Source: Colwellia sp. (GTDB lineage: Bacteria > Pseudomonadota > Gammaproteobacteria > Enterobacterales > Alteromonadaceae). From it: a stretch of DNA of 59,935 nt. This document shows positions 31,744 to 41,620 of the stretch, one piece after another; position 1 is the first letter of the stretch, and each line of letters opens with the position of its first letter. The notes under the pieces are model-generated. The model did no database searches. It saw only the letters and a program-made list of their open reading frames with translations, and had not been told where the DNA came from. Where the stretch lies: assembly GCA_013215655.1 (NCBI GenBank), contig JABSOX010000030.1:1-59935 (forward strand), given 5' to 3'. The position numbers were made by a program, and so were the translations under genes.

Positions 31744-33497
31744 CCATGAAACAAATAAATAATAAAAGAAAATTTACTATGAAATTCTTCAGGTTACATT
31801 TTTTCACTTTTGCTAGCACGTTGTTATTATTTTCTTGCCAATCAACGCCCAATGCGCCCACTGTTGTTACTAATGCCTTGGATGAAGCTATTGCAGAATC
31901 AGAAACGGTGGTTAAACGTAAACCTTTAACGCAAGTACCAAACTTTGTTCAGCAAGAATTAATGCAACAAACCATGCAGCAGGCTAAACAAGGATTACTC
32001 GCTGAAAAACGCTTAGAAATTGCGGCAAATCAAGTAGCTGCAAAAGACTTTTTTGCCGCAATTGTTGATGACTCACCCTATAGTATCGCAGTACATCCAG
32101 ATGTTAGTGGTACCATTACCTTAAACCTTAAAGATGTGACTTTAGATGAAGCATTAGATGTAGTCGAAGATCTTTACGGTTATGACATTCAACGTAATGG
32201 TAAAATTATTCAAGTACACGCCGCAGGAATGCGTACTGAAACAATCCCATTAAATTATTTATTTGTTACCCGCAGCGGCTCATCAAATACCAGTGTTAAC
32301 TCTGGCGGTGTATCGGAAAACGATTCCAGCTCTGGAGGTTCAAATGGCAATCGCTCGGGTGGTAGTAATAATCGCAGTTCAAATAATTCAAATAACTCAT
32401 CCAATGGCAGCAACGGTCAAAATAATCAAAATTCAAGTAGTGGCACCAATATTTATACAAGTAATGAGTCCAATTATTGGCAAGAATTAAAAGAAAACTT
32501 AACGGAATTATTGGGTGTTAATGCCGATGGTAGTGGTGGACGTTCAGTGATCGTTTCTCCACAAGCAGGTTTGATTACTGTTCGTGCTTTACCCCATGAA
32601 ATAGCGGCGATTAAGAAGTTTATTAATCAATCACAAAAACATCTTCGTCGCCAAGTGATCATCGAAGCAAAAATAATGGAAGTTACCCTTAATGATGATT
32701 ATCAACAGGGCATTAAGTGGGACAGAGTATTAGGTCATGTGGGTAATACCGATTTTAATTTCAATACCACAGGAAATATTGTTGCTAATACTATTTCAGG
32801 GACTATTGGCGGTGTCACGAGCCTTGCCTTTCAAAATGCCGATTTTTCAGGGGTGATTCAACTACTATCAACCCAAGGTAATGTTCAAGTCTTGTCTAGC
32901 CCTCGTATTACCGTAACGAATAATCAAAAAGCAGTGATAAAAGTCGGTGAAGATGAATATTTTGTGACTGAGGTATCAAACACCACAACGACGGGAACGG
33001 CAACCACCACAACACCGGAAGTGACTTTAACACCATTTTTCTCCGGTATTGCTTTAGATGTTACCCCACAGATTGATGAAAATGGTGAAGTGATTTTACA
33101 TGTCCATCCGACGGTGAGCATTACTGCTGAGCAGACTAAAACAATACAATTAGGCGGTGATGTAATTTCATTACCTTTGGCACAAAGTAGTGTGCGTGAA
33201 TCTGATACAATTATTCGTGCTAAATCTGGAGAAATCGTGGTTATTGGTGGATTGATTGAAACACGTAAAGTTGATATTGAATCAAAAACACCGTTGTTAG
33301 GAGATATCCCTTTTCTTGGCGAGTTATTTAAAAGTAAAAGCCAGAAGACGCAGAAGAAAGAGCTAATTATTATGCTCAAACCTACTGTTGTTGGACAAAA
33401 TACGTGGACCAATCAATTAAAAGATGCGCGAGCGTTATTAAAACAATGGTTTCCTGAGGATAAACAAACTCAAGATTTTGACAATAAAAGCCAGTAA
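31740..33497 (+). CDS. mshL: MSHA outer-membrane secretin MshL
   Basis: 585 residues. It probably starts at ATG 31740, overlapping the mshK stop; an internal ATG at 31779 would leave a tighter lipoprotein signal. The lipobox LFSC puts the lipidated Cys at about residue 33. An STN/N0 domain (about 95-165) is followed by a Ser/Asn/Gly-rich linker (about 182-240), then N-domain and secretin core (about 245-560) with the VPLLGDIPFLGELF-like TPLLGDIPFLGELFKS motif. The secretin is the outer-membrane pore for the MSHA pilus. The low-complexity linker is prone to length change between strains. Confidence 0.93.
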   Translation: MTMKQINNKRKFTMKFFRLHFFTFASTLLLFSCQSTPNAPTVVTNALDEAIAESETVVKRKPLTQVPNFVQQELMQQTMQQAKQGLLAEKRLEIAANQVAAKDFFAAIVDDSPYSIAVHPDVSGTITLNLKDVTLDEALDVVEDLYGYDIQRNGKIIQVHAAGMRTETIPLNYLFVTRSGSSNTSVNSGGVSENDSSSGGSNGNRSGGSNNRSSNNSNNSSNGSNGQNNQNSSSGTNIYTSNESNYWQELKENLTELLGVNADGSGGRSVIVSPQAGLITVRALPHEIAAIKKFINQSQKHLRRQVIIEAKIMEVTLNDDYQQGIKWDRVLGHVGNTDFNFNTTGNIVANTISGTIGGVTSLAFQNADFSGVIQLLSTQGNVQVLSSPRITVTNNQKAVIKVGEDEYFVTEVSNTTTTGTATTTTPEVTLTPFFSGIALDVTPQIDENGEVILHVHPTVSITAEQTKTIQLGGDVISLPLAQSSVRESDTIIRAKSGEIVVIGGLIETRKVDIESKTPLLGDIPFLGELFKSKSQKTQKKELIIMLKPTVVGQNTWTNQLKDARALLKQWFPEDKQTQDFDNKSQ

Positions 33498-33500
33498 ACT

Positions 33501-34403
33501 ATGTACTTGTATCATTTTGGACTACGCGAGTTACCTTTTACCTTAACCCCTAATACCAGCTTTTTCTTAGGCTTAGAGCCACATCATGAAGCGTTAGCTG
33601 TGTTAACAACGGCGTTAAGAACGGGTGAAGGTTTTATAAAGGTTATTGGGGAAGTTGGCACCGGAAAAACCTTACTTTGTCGTAAACTGCTTAATGAAAT
33701 TCCAGAACACTTTATTACGGCTTATATCCCTAATCCTTTTTTAAGTCCTGATGAACTACGTCGAGCGGTAGCTTCTGAATTGGGTGTTAAACAAGCACAA
33801 CGGATGTCGGTATCATTGTTAACCCAACGTATTCAGTCGCGCTTGATGGAATTACATGCACAAGGACACTCAGTGGTTTTAATATTAGATGAAGCACAAG
33901 CTCTGCCGTCTGAAAGTTTAGAAGCGTTGCGTTTGTTTACTAATTTAGAAACCGAAACACGTAAATTATTGCAAGTAGTGATGTTTGCTCAACCAGAGCT
34001 TGATCAACGCTTAAATGAAAATAACTTTCGACAATTACGTCAGCGTATTACTTTTTCGTATCAACTACGAGCGATGAATGTCACCGAAGTACAGCGTTAT
34101 ATACATCATCGTTTGCAAATTGCGGGTTACAAAGGTGCGTCACTATTTAATGATAAACTCTGTCAGAAAATTGCCAAAGCGACAGGGGGCGTACCACGTT
34201 TGGTGAATATATTGTGCCATAAAATGTTAATGCTTGCTTATGGACAGGGGCAATTTCAAATTGACACATGGCACCTTAAAACAGCGGTTAATGATACCGA
34301 TGATACGCAATTACTAAATATTAATTATCGTATGATCGCAGCAAGTACTGGTTTGGTCGTATTGGCCTTATCTGCTTATTATTTGTGGGGAATATCAGCT
34401 TGA
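33501..34403 (+). CDS. mshM: MSHA biogenesis AAA ATPase MshM (ExeA-like)
   Basis: 300 residues. The Walker A motif GEVGTGKT is at about 50-57, and Walker B VVLILDEAQAL is near residue 128. The domain order matches ExeA/GspA AAA ATPases, which help secretins assemble through the peptidoglycan. A C-terminal hydrophobic helix (about 280-298) suggests a membrane anchor, but no peptidoglycan-binding domain follows; mshN may supply the periplasmic part. The stop codon overlaps the mshN start (TTGA). Confidence 0.9.
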   Translation: MYLYHFGLRELPFTLTPNTSFFLGLEPHHEALAVLTTALRTGEGFIKVIGEVGTGKTLLCRKLLNEIPEHFITAYIPNPFLSPDELRRAVASELGVKQAQRMSVSLLTQRIQSRLMELHAQGHSVVLILDEAQALPSESLEALRLFTNLETETRKLLQVVMFAQPELDQRLNENNFRQLRQRITFSYQLRAMNVTEVQRYIHHRLQIAGYKGASLFNDKLCQKIAKATGGVPRLVNILCHKMLMLAYGQGQFQIDTWHLKTAVNDTDDTQLLNINYRMIAASTGLVVLALSAYYLWGISA

Positions 34404-35527
34404 GTGTCATCAATCAAATGCTAAAAGACCTTGATCAACGCCAAGCGGAGCAAGTCTCTGCACAGCCTAGTCATGCGGTACCTGTGGTTGCTAATAATTC
34501 ATCTAAAAAAGTGATAGTTATTGCTTTAGTTATTATTGTATTACTAAATGTTATCGGCCTCTTTTCCTGGCAACTTTATAGTGAAAATCAATCATTAAAA
34601 GCGGTTCAAAAGGTTAACGCTCAATCAGAAAATACCATTAGCTCACAAAAAGACAGTCCACAAATGAATGTAGCGACAGCAGCTATTCAATCAATAAAAA
34701 CAGAACATCTAGAAGTTAAACCTATAGAAGCTAAACCTATAGAAGCTAAGCCTGTAAAAACAAGCATTAATGAAACTGAGCTTATTTCACCTAAACCACA
34801 AGTTATTGCCGCTGAGCTAATTAAAAATGCTCATCAAGCAATTGTTAATACCAATAAAACTAATGATATAAGTGCTAATAGCGCAAAAGCTAATGAGTTA
34901 GCTAATCAAGCACAGCCGGATTTACAACCGAGTTTAACCATTTCTCGTCGAAAAATGTCGCCACAAGAGCTAGCCAAGCAAAAGTTTACTCAAGCTGAAC
35001 AAGCCGTATTAAGCGACAACATCAATCAGGCTGAACAACTACTTGAAGAAATATTGCTATTAGAACCCAATCATAAAGCTGCACGTAAACAATTGGCAGC
35101 GTTATGGTTTGGTCGTCAATCTTATCAAGCCGCTTTAAATTTGCTGTCACAAGGTATTGCACTTTCACCACAAGACAGTGAGTACCATTTGATGCAGGCC
35201 CGTATATACTTAAGTCAAGGGCAGGGTGATAACGCCTTACAAACTTTAAAGGTTTTAGCTGATTCATCTAATGTTGAATATCAAGCGTTATTGGCAAATA
35301 CCGCGCAACAGCAAGGACAGTTCAATAGTGCTATTACGGCTTATCGGCATTTGGTTAATTTACAGGAAAATAAAGGACGGTGGTGGTTAGGCTTGGCAAT
35401 AGCTTTTGATAGTGATAGCCAATTCATTAAAGCCGAACAAGCCTATCAAATGGCAATAGACCAGCAAAATTTATCGGCAAGTGCCGCAGGGTTTGCGCGA
35501 AAACGCATTACCGAACTAGGAGAATAA
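34400..35527 (+). CDS. mshN: MSHA biogenesis protein MshN with TPR domain
   Basis: 375 residues from TTG at 34400, giving MSVINQMLKDLDQRQ, the conserved MshN start. GGGGA lies 8 bases upstream, and an earlier TTG in frame would add five odd residues. One membrane helix (about 35-57) is followed by a Lys/Glu/Pro-rich stalk with a small in-frame repeat (IEAKP) at about 108-122, and a TPR domain (about 195-370). TPR proteins of this position support secretin assembly. Confidence 0.9.
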   Translation: MSVINQMLKDLDQRQAEQVSAQPSHAVPVVANNSSKKVIVIALVIIVLLNVIGLFSWQLYSENQSLKAVQKVNAQSENTISSQKDSPQMNVATAAIQSIKTEHLEVKPIEAKPIEAKPVKTSINETELISPKPQVIAAELIKNAHQAIVNTNKTNDISANSAKANELANQAQPDLQPSLTISRRKMSPQELAKQKFTQAEQAVLSDNINQAEQLLEEILLLEPNHKAARKQLAALWFGRQSYQAALNLLSQGIALSPQDSEYHLMQARIYLSQGQGDNALQTLKVLADSSNVEYQALLANTAQQQGQFNSAITAYRHLVNLQENKGRWWLGLAIAFDSDSQFIKAEQAYQMAIDQQNLSASAAGFARKRITELGE

Positions 35528-35528
35528 A

Positions 35529-37244
35529 ATGGTAGCACCAAAATTAAAAATGCGACTTGGTGATCTGCTAGTTCACGAGCATATCATTACTAATGAACAA
35601 TTGATGGAGGCGTTAAATAGCCAAAAATCAACGGGGCGAAAACTCGGTGATTCATTAATTGAATTAGGCCATATCGGTGAGCGTCAATTACTTGAATTTT
35701 TAGCGCAACAACTCGACGTGCCTTTTTTAGATATTAGTCAACGACGTATCCCTGCTGAAGTTGCCTTATTATTGCCAGAGGTTCATGCACGACGCCTTCG
35801 TGCGTTGATTATTGAAGACCAAGGTGATGCGGTTTTATTAGGTATGAGTGATCCCGCTGATCTTGGCGGCCTTGACCAGTTAGAACAAATGCTGGCACCA
35901 AAAACCTTAAAGCTTGCGGTGGTGATGGAGTCGCAACTTTATGAAGCGTTTGACGGTTTATATCGCCGCACCGCTGATATCGAATCTTTTGCTAGTCAAC
36001 TTGAAGAAGAATACGACCAAACGACTGATTTTGATTTATCAACTTCGTTTACTGATGAAGGGGGTGATGCGACCGTTGGTAAATTATTACAGTCTGTTTT
36101 TGAAGATGCGGTGCAAATGCGCGCCTCAGATATTCATATTGAACCTGATGAAAATCAATTACGTATTCGTCAACGTATTGATGGCCTATTACAAGAAAAT
36201 GTACTCAAAGAAAATAAAATTGCCTCAGCTATGGTATTGCGTTTAAAGCTGATGGCGGGTTTAGATATATCAGAAAAACGCTTACCGCAAGATGGTCGTT
36301 TTCATTTGAATATCAGTGGTCACAGTATCGATGTACGGATGTCGACGATGCCTGTGCAGTTTGGAGAATCTGTAGTGATGCGTTTACTTGACCAAACCGC
36401 AGGTTTACTATCATTTGATCAAACCGGCATGCCCGATGATTTAATCAAAAGGGTTCGTCATCAATTATCTCGTCCTCATGGCATGGTTTTGGTTACAGGA
36501 CCTACCGGTAGTGGTAAAACGACCACTTTATATGCCGGCTTAAGTGAACTTAATCAAGCCAGTAAAAAGATCATCACTGTTGAAGACCCGGTAGAATATC
36601 GTTTACCAAGGGTGAATCAAGTACAAATAAACAATAAAATTGGCTTAACGTTTTCAGCAGTTTTACGTACTGCTTTACGTCAAGATCCCGACATTATTAT
36701 GGTTGGCGAAATGCGCGACCAAGAAACTGTTGAAATGGGGTTGCGAGGCGCATTAACCGGTCATTTAGTTTTATCTACTTTGCATACTAATGATGCAATT
36801 ACCAGCGCATTACGTCTTATTGATATGGGTGCCGCGGGCTTTTTAGTGGGTAGTTCACTTCGTGCGGTTATTGCACAACGATTAGTACGTAGAGTGTGTG
36901 AACAGTGCATTGAACCACATCAACCCGATAGCCAAGAGCTCTTATGGTTAACCCATTTAGCGGGCGATGTCGCTAAAACTGCACAATTTAAACAGGGTAA
37001 AGGTTGTCAATCATGTCAATACTCTGGTTATAGAGGCCGGATCGGTGTATTTGAGTTACTTGAAATGAACGAGCCGATGATGGCGGCACTTAAACGTGAT
37101 GACGCTGAAGGTTTTACACAGTTAGCCAAAGCTAATCCAACATTTACGCCGTTAGCCATGGTGGCATTTGATTATGCAACCCAAGGTGTTACCAGTGTTG
37201 AAGAAGTATTACGCTTGGTTGAAACTGTTGATGTTACTGGGTAA
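35529..37244 (+). CDS. mshE: MSHA pilus extension ATPase MshE
   Basis: 571 residues of the GspE/PilB family. The N-terminal MshEN domain shows two tandem motifs: MRLGDLLVHEHIITNEQLM, then KLGDSLIELG. Arg9 and Gln32 fall where Vibrio MshE contacts c-di-GMP. The ATPase core has Walker A GPTGSGKT (about 324-331), an Asp box, and a His box with LSTLHTND. Four Cys (CEQC and CQSC) form the zinc site. It powers pilus extension and is probably switched on by c-di-GMP. AGGAG lies before the ATG. Confidence 0.95.
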   Translation: MVAPKLKMRLGDLLVHEHIITNEQLMEALNSQKSTGRKLGDSLIELGHIGERQLLEFLAQQLDVPFLDISQRRIPAEVALLLPEVHARRLRALIIEDQGDAVLLGMSDPADLGGLDQLEQMLAPKTLKLAVVMESQLYEAFDGLYRRTADIESFASQLEEEYDQTTDFDLSTSFTDEGGDATVGKLLQSVFEDAVQMRASDIHIEPDENQLRIRQRIDGLLQENVLKENKIASAMVLRLKLMAGLDISEKRLPQDGRFHLNISGHSIDVRMSTMPVQFGESVVMRLLDQTAGLLSFDQTGMPDDLIKRVRHQLSRPHGMVLVTGPTGSGKTTTLYAGLSELNQASKKIITVEDPVEYRLPRVNQVQINNKIGLTFSAVLRTALRQDPDIIMVGEMRDQETVEMGLRGALTGHLVLSTLHTNDAITSALRLIDMGAAGFLVGSSLRAVIAQRLVRRVCEQCIEPHQPDSQELLWLTHLAGDVAKTAQFKQGKGCQSCQYSGYRGRIGVFELLEMNEPMMAALKRDDAEGFTQLAKANPTFTPLAMVAFDYATQGVTSVEEVLRLVETVDVTG

Positions 37245-37252
37245 ACAATAAT

Positions 37253-38494
37253 ATGCCTGCTTTTAATTACATCGGACGAGATAGCAGTGGCTCGCAAGTG
37301 AAAGGCAACATTGAAGCGGCTAACTCCGCCGCAGTTGCCGAACAGTTATCGCGCAAAAGCATTATTCCCATTTCAATTAAAGCATCTACAGCAAAAGCGA
37401 AAAGTGGTGAAAGCATTGCCACTATGGATATTGGTGACTTATTAGGTTTTGCTGTTGTTTCCCTAGACGATTTGATCATTTTTTGTCGACAAATGTATGC
37501 CTTGATGCGCTCGGGCGTGCCGATATTACGTGCAATTAATGGTATGGCAGAATCAAGCACTTCGTTAAAACTTAAAAATGCCTTACTTGACATTGCCAGC
37601 CAACTTGAAGGCGGTTATGCCTTATCGACGGCCTTACATAAACATTCGAAAATATTTCCGCCATTGTTTGTTTCTTTAATACATGTTGGCGAAAATACCG
37701 GTCAGCTTGACAGCGCATTTTCAAAACTCGCCACTTATTTTGAACGTGAACAAGAAACTCGTAAACGTATTAAAGCGGCATTACGGTATCCCTCTTTTGT
37801 TTTAGGTGCCTTGGTTATTGCCATGGTGATTTTAAACATCTTTGTTATTCCCACATTTGCCAATATGTTTACTAAATTAGGTGCCGATTTACCTTGGGCA
37901 ACCAAAGCGCTTATTGCTAGTTCCAATTTTTTCTTAGACTATTGGCCACATATGTTAGTGGCGAGCATCGCTGGTTTTTATGGTATACGAGAATATGTAA
38001 AAACAGAGCAGGGTTGTTATTGGTGGGATAAGAAGAAAATTAAAATGCCAATTATCGGCAGTATTATCGAACGTTCCATTTTATCGCGCTTCTCCCATAG
38101 TTTTGCCATTGTCTTAAAAGCGGGTGTACCTATGACCACGGGCTTAAACTTAGTTGCCGATGCGGTTGATAATGCTTTTATGCGTGAAAAAATCCTTAAA
38201 ATAAGAACCTCCATTGAAAGTGGTGAAAGTTTATTACGCTCAGCGGTTGCCAGTACTTTATTTACCTCTTTAGTTTTACAAATGATTGCCGTGGGTGAAG
38301 AAACCGGGCGTGTTGATGAACTACTTGATGAAGTAGGTGATTATTATGAGCGTGAAGTGGATTATGACTTAGGTAACTTAACCGCTAAAATTGAACCGAT
38401 CATGATCGCCATTGTAGCGGGCATGGTAATGATCCTCGCCTTGGGTATATTTACACCGATGTGGGATATGATGTCGGCCTTTAAGGGCAAATAA
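37253..38494 (+). CDS. mshG: MSHA inner-membrane platform protein MshG
   Basis: 413 residues of the GspF/PilC family, with two GspF domains (about 75-200 and 275-400) and three membrane segments. The opening MPAFNYIGRDSSGSQVKGNIEA is typical. It transmits the work of MshE to the pilin pool. It starts 9 bases after mshE and clearly belongs to the same operon. Confidence 0.95.
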   Translation: MPAFNYIGRDSSGSQVKGNIEAANSAAVAEQLSRKSIIPISIKASTAKAKSGESIATMDIGDLLGFAVVSLDDLIIFCRQMYALMRSGVPILRAINGMAESSTSLKLKNALLDIASQLEGGYALSTALHKHSKIFPPLFVSLIHVGENTGQLDSAFSKLATYFEREQETRKRIKAALRYPSFVLGALVIAMVILNIFVIPTFANMFTKLGADLPWATKALIASSNFFLDYWPHMLVASIAGFYGIREYVKTEQGCYWWDKKKIKMPIIGSIIERSILSRFSHSFAIVLKAGVPMTTGLNLVADAVDNAFMREKILKIRTSIESGESLLRSAVASTLFTSLVLQMIAVGEETGRVDELLDEVGDYYEREVDYDLGNLTAKIEPIMIAIVAGMVMILALGIFTPMWDMMSAFKGK

Positions 38495-38544
38495 AGAGCA
38501 AGGTAAGTATGAGAGTAGGGCAAGTAGATTTTTAAGGGAAATAA

Positions 38545-39048
38545 ATGGCTCGACAACTTATTGCTGATAAAAGAGAAAGGTCATTAGGTGAACTCACTAT
38601 TATTGTATTGTTAGTTGCTTCATTAATGGCGACTTTTATCCATTATTTTTTTAAACAGGAACAACAGTTATCTCATGCGGGTTTTACTGCGTTAGCTAAT
38701 ACATTTTCTGCTAAAGCAACATTAATTCACGCACAGTGGTATATGGACAATCAGCCGACTATCGTTATGGTGAATACTGGTGGAAGTCAATCGCAACAAG
38801 TGCCAGTGAATAACAAAGGTTGGATAGACTCTGTAAGTGGTCAACTGGTTTGTCAAAGTATTTGGCAAATTATGTTAGAAGCACCCTTAATTTTTATGAG
38901 AGCACCAGTATCAGTGGTTGAAGTCAAACGGGAAATAAATCAACAAGGGCATATTTGCCAATATGGACTGCCATCTGGGGCTTATTTTGAATATAACTCG
39001 GCTAATGGCAAGGTCAGTGAGGTAATGATAAGAACGAGTACCAATTGA
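38545..39048 (+). CDS. mshF: MSHA biogenesis protein MshF
   Basis: 167 residues. A membrane helix (about 18-36) is followed by a small periplasmic domain. Position between mshG and mshB and the general look match MshF, whose precise role is not known. AGGGA lies before the ATG. It ends the secretion-machinery half of the locus; the next gene starts 266 bases later behind a possible promoter. Confidence 0.8.
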   Translation: MARQLIADKRERSLGELTIIVLLVASLMATFIHYFFKQEQQLSHAGFTALANTFSAKATLIHAQWYMDNQPTIVMVNTGGSQSQQVPVNNKGWIDSVSGQLVCQSIWQIMLEAPLIFMRAPVSVVEVKREINQQGHICQYGLPSGAYFEYNSANGKVSEVMIRTSTN

Positions 39049-39095
39049 TGAATATCACTATATCAACATGGTATTTAAGAAGAAGACTTTGTTTT

Positions 39096-39104
39096 TGCTA
39101 CAAT
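39096..39104 (+). promoter_or_regulatory. Candidate promoter of the pilin operon
   Basis: TG-C-TACAAT is an extended -10 element (TACAAT at 39099-39104). No strong -35 is visible. It lies in the 265-base gap between mshF and mshB, where Vibrio separates the secretory and structural msh operons. Confidence 0.35.
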
Positions 39105-39122
39105 AATTACAAATAAATGGCA

Positions 39123-39144
39123 GTAGGTTGTAGTTTACTGCAAC
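39123..39144. repeat. Diverged half REP upstream of mshB
   Basis: GTAG (39123-39126) precedes GTTGTAG-TTTA-CTGCAAC (39127-39144). The GTAG head, stem length and TTTA loop match the standard REP, but the stem has been rewritten by paired changes: C-G became T-A, and A-T became a T-G wobble. It lies about 18 bases downstream of the possible pilin promoter, so it may be in the mRNA leader. Confidence 0.65.
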
Positions 39145-39313
39145 AATGGTACTTAATTATTATAAAGAAAGGTTAGACAGGTGACATTTTTGGTAAATCA
39201 TTGTTACACTTAATTTAATAAAGTTGTTGTACACATTTATATCGACCACTGTGTGGTGTGTTTATATTTGAGGATACTTGCCGCAACGGCGGAAAAATCT
39301 TAGAGAGGCTAAT

Positions 39314-39913
39314 ATGAAAAAGCAGTCTGGTTTTACACTCATTGAATTAGTGATTGTCGTGGTTATTTTGGGTTTATTAGCGGTTACCGCAATACCTAAA
39401 TTTATTGATTTAACCGACCAAGCAAAACAAGCCAATATTGAAGGCATGGCGGGTGGTTTTGCTACCGGTATTTCCTTAGGGCGTGCACAATGGGAAGCCG
39501 AAGGGCGACCCAAAAACTCTGACAATGAGAATTTGGTCACATACGATGGAACAGTTTTATATTTAACGGTTGAAATCTTGAATTCTGTGCGCCCAGGTTA
39601 TGTGATAGGAACAGTTAAAACCGGAGATGTTGATGATGTAAACTGTATTAATGTGTGGAACAGTATCTTACAACAACCCCCAACTATTACAGGTACATTG
39701 TCGGTTATTAATGGCATTAATAGTAGTGACTTTAATTACTATGCAACGCTTGATACCTCAACCGATAATGATCCTGTATGCCATTACTACCTAAAAAACA
39801 CACTAAACAAAACGGGTAATAATTTTGATGATCCTAACAACAGTACAGGTAATGGTAATAGCTTTACTTATCAACCAGCCAGTAGCACGGTAATTATTTA
39901 TATAAACAATTAA
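39314..39913 (+). CDS. mshB: MshB-type minor pilin
   Basis: 199 residues from ATG 39314, with AGAGAGG upstream; the frame is open earlier but starts with non-pilin residues. The prepilin signature [20 protein letters not shown] is clear, with cleavage expected between G and F and N-methylation of Phe. The C-terminal part has Cys in VNCINV and PVCHYY, which may pair. It resembles MshB minor pilins in position (before mshA) and length. Confidence 0.85.
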   Translation: MKKQSGFTLIELVIVVVILGLLAVTAIPKFIDLTDQAKQANIEGMAGGFATGISLGRAQWEAEGRPKNSDNENLVTYDGTVLYLTVEILNSVRPGYVIGTVKTGDVDDVNCINVWNSILQQPPTITGTLSVINGINSSDFNYYATLDTSTDNDPVCHYYLKNTLNKTGNNFDDPNNSTGNGNSFTYQPASSTVIIYINN

Positions 39914-39948
39914 TAATAAAAATTTTGGATTTTAAAGAGGTAAATAAA

Positions 39949-40446
39949 ATGAAGGTTCTAAATAAAGGCAGCAAAGGTAATATTGGTCAACAGCAAGGTT
40001 TCACCTTAATAGAGTTAGTGGTAGTGATCGTTATTTTAGGTATTTTGGCGGCAACGGCAGCACCTAAGTTTATTGATATTTCTAGTGATGCGCGAAAAGC
40101 GGCTCGTTCAGGTCTTGAAGGCGCTGTAAAGAGTGCTATAACATTAGGACGGAGTAAAGCATTGGTGTCAAATATACTTAATGATGGTGTATCAATTAGT
40201 GGTAGTTTCGTCAATATGGTAAATGGTTACCCCTCGGTTATTGCTGATGCATCTGCGGATGGTACTACTGCAGCTAAAGCTTATAATATGTCTTTTCTAC
40301 TTGATTCTGACGAAGTGACATCGGCGGATTGGATATTAACAGGAACAACGTTAACAATATCACTTGCTGCTGATTGCACTATTACTATTCAAAATGCGAC
40401 AGCGACTGTTCCTCCTATAGTGGATGGAGTAGAAACTTGTGCATAA
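39949..40446 (+). CDS. mshA: MSHA major pilin MshA
   Basis: 165 residues from ATG 39949, with AGAGG upstream. A long leader (about 26 residues) ends QQG before [24 protein letters not shown], the conserved type IVa pilin helix. Two Cys near the C-terminus (ADCTITI and VETCA) probably form the D-region disulfide. Its place in the locus suggests that this is the major subunit, although the following gene is nearly as good a candidate. Confidence 0.85.
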   Translation: MKVLNKGSKGNIGQQQGFTLIELVVVIVILGILAATAAPKFIDISSDARKAARSGLEGAVKSAITLGRSKALVSNILNDGVSISGSFVNMVNGYPSVIADASADGTTAAKAYNMSFLLDSDEVTSADWILTGTTLTISLAADCTITIQNATATVPPIVDGVETCA

Positions 40447-40491
40447 ATAATAGTTAGTTAATAAAAAGGGATTACACCTCCTTTGACTCTT

Positions 40492-40956
40492 ATGAACAAA
40501 CAAAGCGGTTTTACTTTAATTGAATTAGTGGTTGTCATTATCATTCTTGGCATTTTGGCAGCTACGGCGGCACCTAAATTTATGAATTTAAGTGCCGATG
40601 CTTATACCTCAACTTTACAAGGGGTTAAGATATCAATGCAAGGTGCTTCTGCCTTGGTCAACAGTAAAGCAATTGTTAAAGGCAATCAAAATATTGGCTT
40701 TGGTTTAACTAACACCGTCAATTTAGATAATAATGAAGTACTCATTCAATATGGTTACCCTATTGCCACAGCTATGGCGGGGTTAATTGAATTGGATGTA
40801 GACGACTATGCCACCGTGACGATTGGCAATTCATTGGTTGTTTATCCCAAAGCCCTTGCTACTCCAACGTCAATTACTGCTGATTGCATCGTTTATTATG
40901 TAGTTCCTAGCGGCGAAAATATAAAGCCAACTATTGAAGTAACCCCCTGTATTTAA
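40492..40956 (+). CDS. Second MshA-like pilin
   Basis: 154 residues from ATG 40492. A short leader MNKQSG precedes [20 protein letters not shown], nearly identical to that of the upstream gene, but the globular part differs completely. Two C-terminal Cys (ADCIVYY and VTPCI) again suggest a disulfide. The ribosome-binding site is weak. Tandem MshA-type genes occur in some Alteromonadales (from memory). It could be an alternative major pilin or a minor subunit. Confidence 0.82.
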   Translation: MNKQSGFTLIELVVVIIILGILAATAAPKFMNLSADAYTSTLQGVKISMQGASALVNSKAIVKGNQNIGFGLTNTVNLDNNEVLIQYGYPIATAMAGLIELDVDDYATVTIGNSLVVYPKALATPTSITADCIVYYVVPSGENIKPTIEVTPCI

Positions 40957-41086
40957 TACTTCTGTTTAAACCCAATCATTACGTTTCTATCTAATTCTTA
41001 TTCTTTTTTTAAATGAGTTTTGCTCATCGTATCGACAATGTTAAGCTGTTATATTAACAGTAGATATCATTCAAAGGGAGATTACA

Positions 41087-41620
41087 TTGAGTAAATTAAA
41101 ACTAAAAAAATCATCTCCTCTTATCAATAAAAACATACCAGCAGCCAATCATGGTTTTACCTTAATAGAACTGGTTTTAGTGATCATTCTGCTCGGCATT
41201 TTGGCCGCAACGGTAGCGCCTAAAATGTTAGGCTCAAATGGTTTTGAAGAATACGGTTATCGTAGTGAAGTTGTTACCAAATTACGTGCTATTCAATTAC
41301 GCGCAATGCAACAAACCAATAATGACAGTTGCCATATGGTTACGATCAGCAAATTACGTTTAGGCATAGATCAAAATAATGGCTGCGTAATTATCACTAC
41401 GAATGTGGGTAATAATATTATTGTAGATGCAACTACAGTAATTATTAACAGTAATAATGGTATTGAGTTTGAAGTGCCTCCAACAGGCAGTTATTCATTT
41501 ACGTTTAATTCTTTAGGCATTCCCAGTTCTGGGGAAACAAATATCAACATTAAAGGTGAAGGTGCAACTTCGCTCGTTGTACGAATAGAAGCTCAAGGTT
41601 ATATTCATGCGCTCCTTTAA
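41087..41620 (+). CDS. mshC: MSHA minor pilin MshC
   Basis: 177 residues from TTG 41087, with GGGAG upstream at a good distance. The prepilin signature ends NHG before FTLIELVLVIILLGILAATVAPKM, after an unusually long leader (about 24 residues). Position and GspH/MshC-like length support the name. It overlaps mshD by 14 bases. Confidence 0.85.
   Translation: MSKLKLKKSSPLINKNIPAANHGFTLIELVLVIILLGILAATVAPKMLGSNGFEEYGYRSEVVTKLRAIQLRAMQQTNNDSCHMVTISKLRLGIDQNNGCVIITTNVGNNIIVDATTVIINSNNGIEFEVPPTGSYSFTFNSLGIPSSGETNINIKGEGATSLVVRIEAQGYIHALL

Noticed and set aside
32263-32490. A 75-codon open frame on the plus strand
   Set aside because: It overlaps the low-complexity linker of mshL in another frame; its residues merely reflect the repetitive codons.
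32924-33412. A 162-codon open frame on the minus strand
   Set aside because: It is antisense to the conserved secretin domain of mshL; composition and lack of a start signal indicate a shadow frame.
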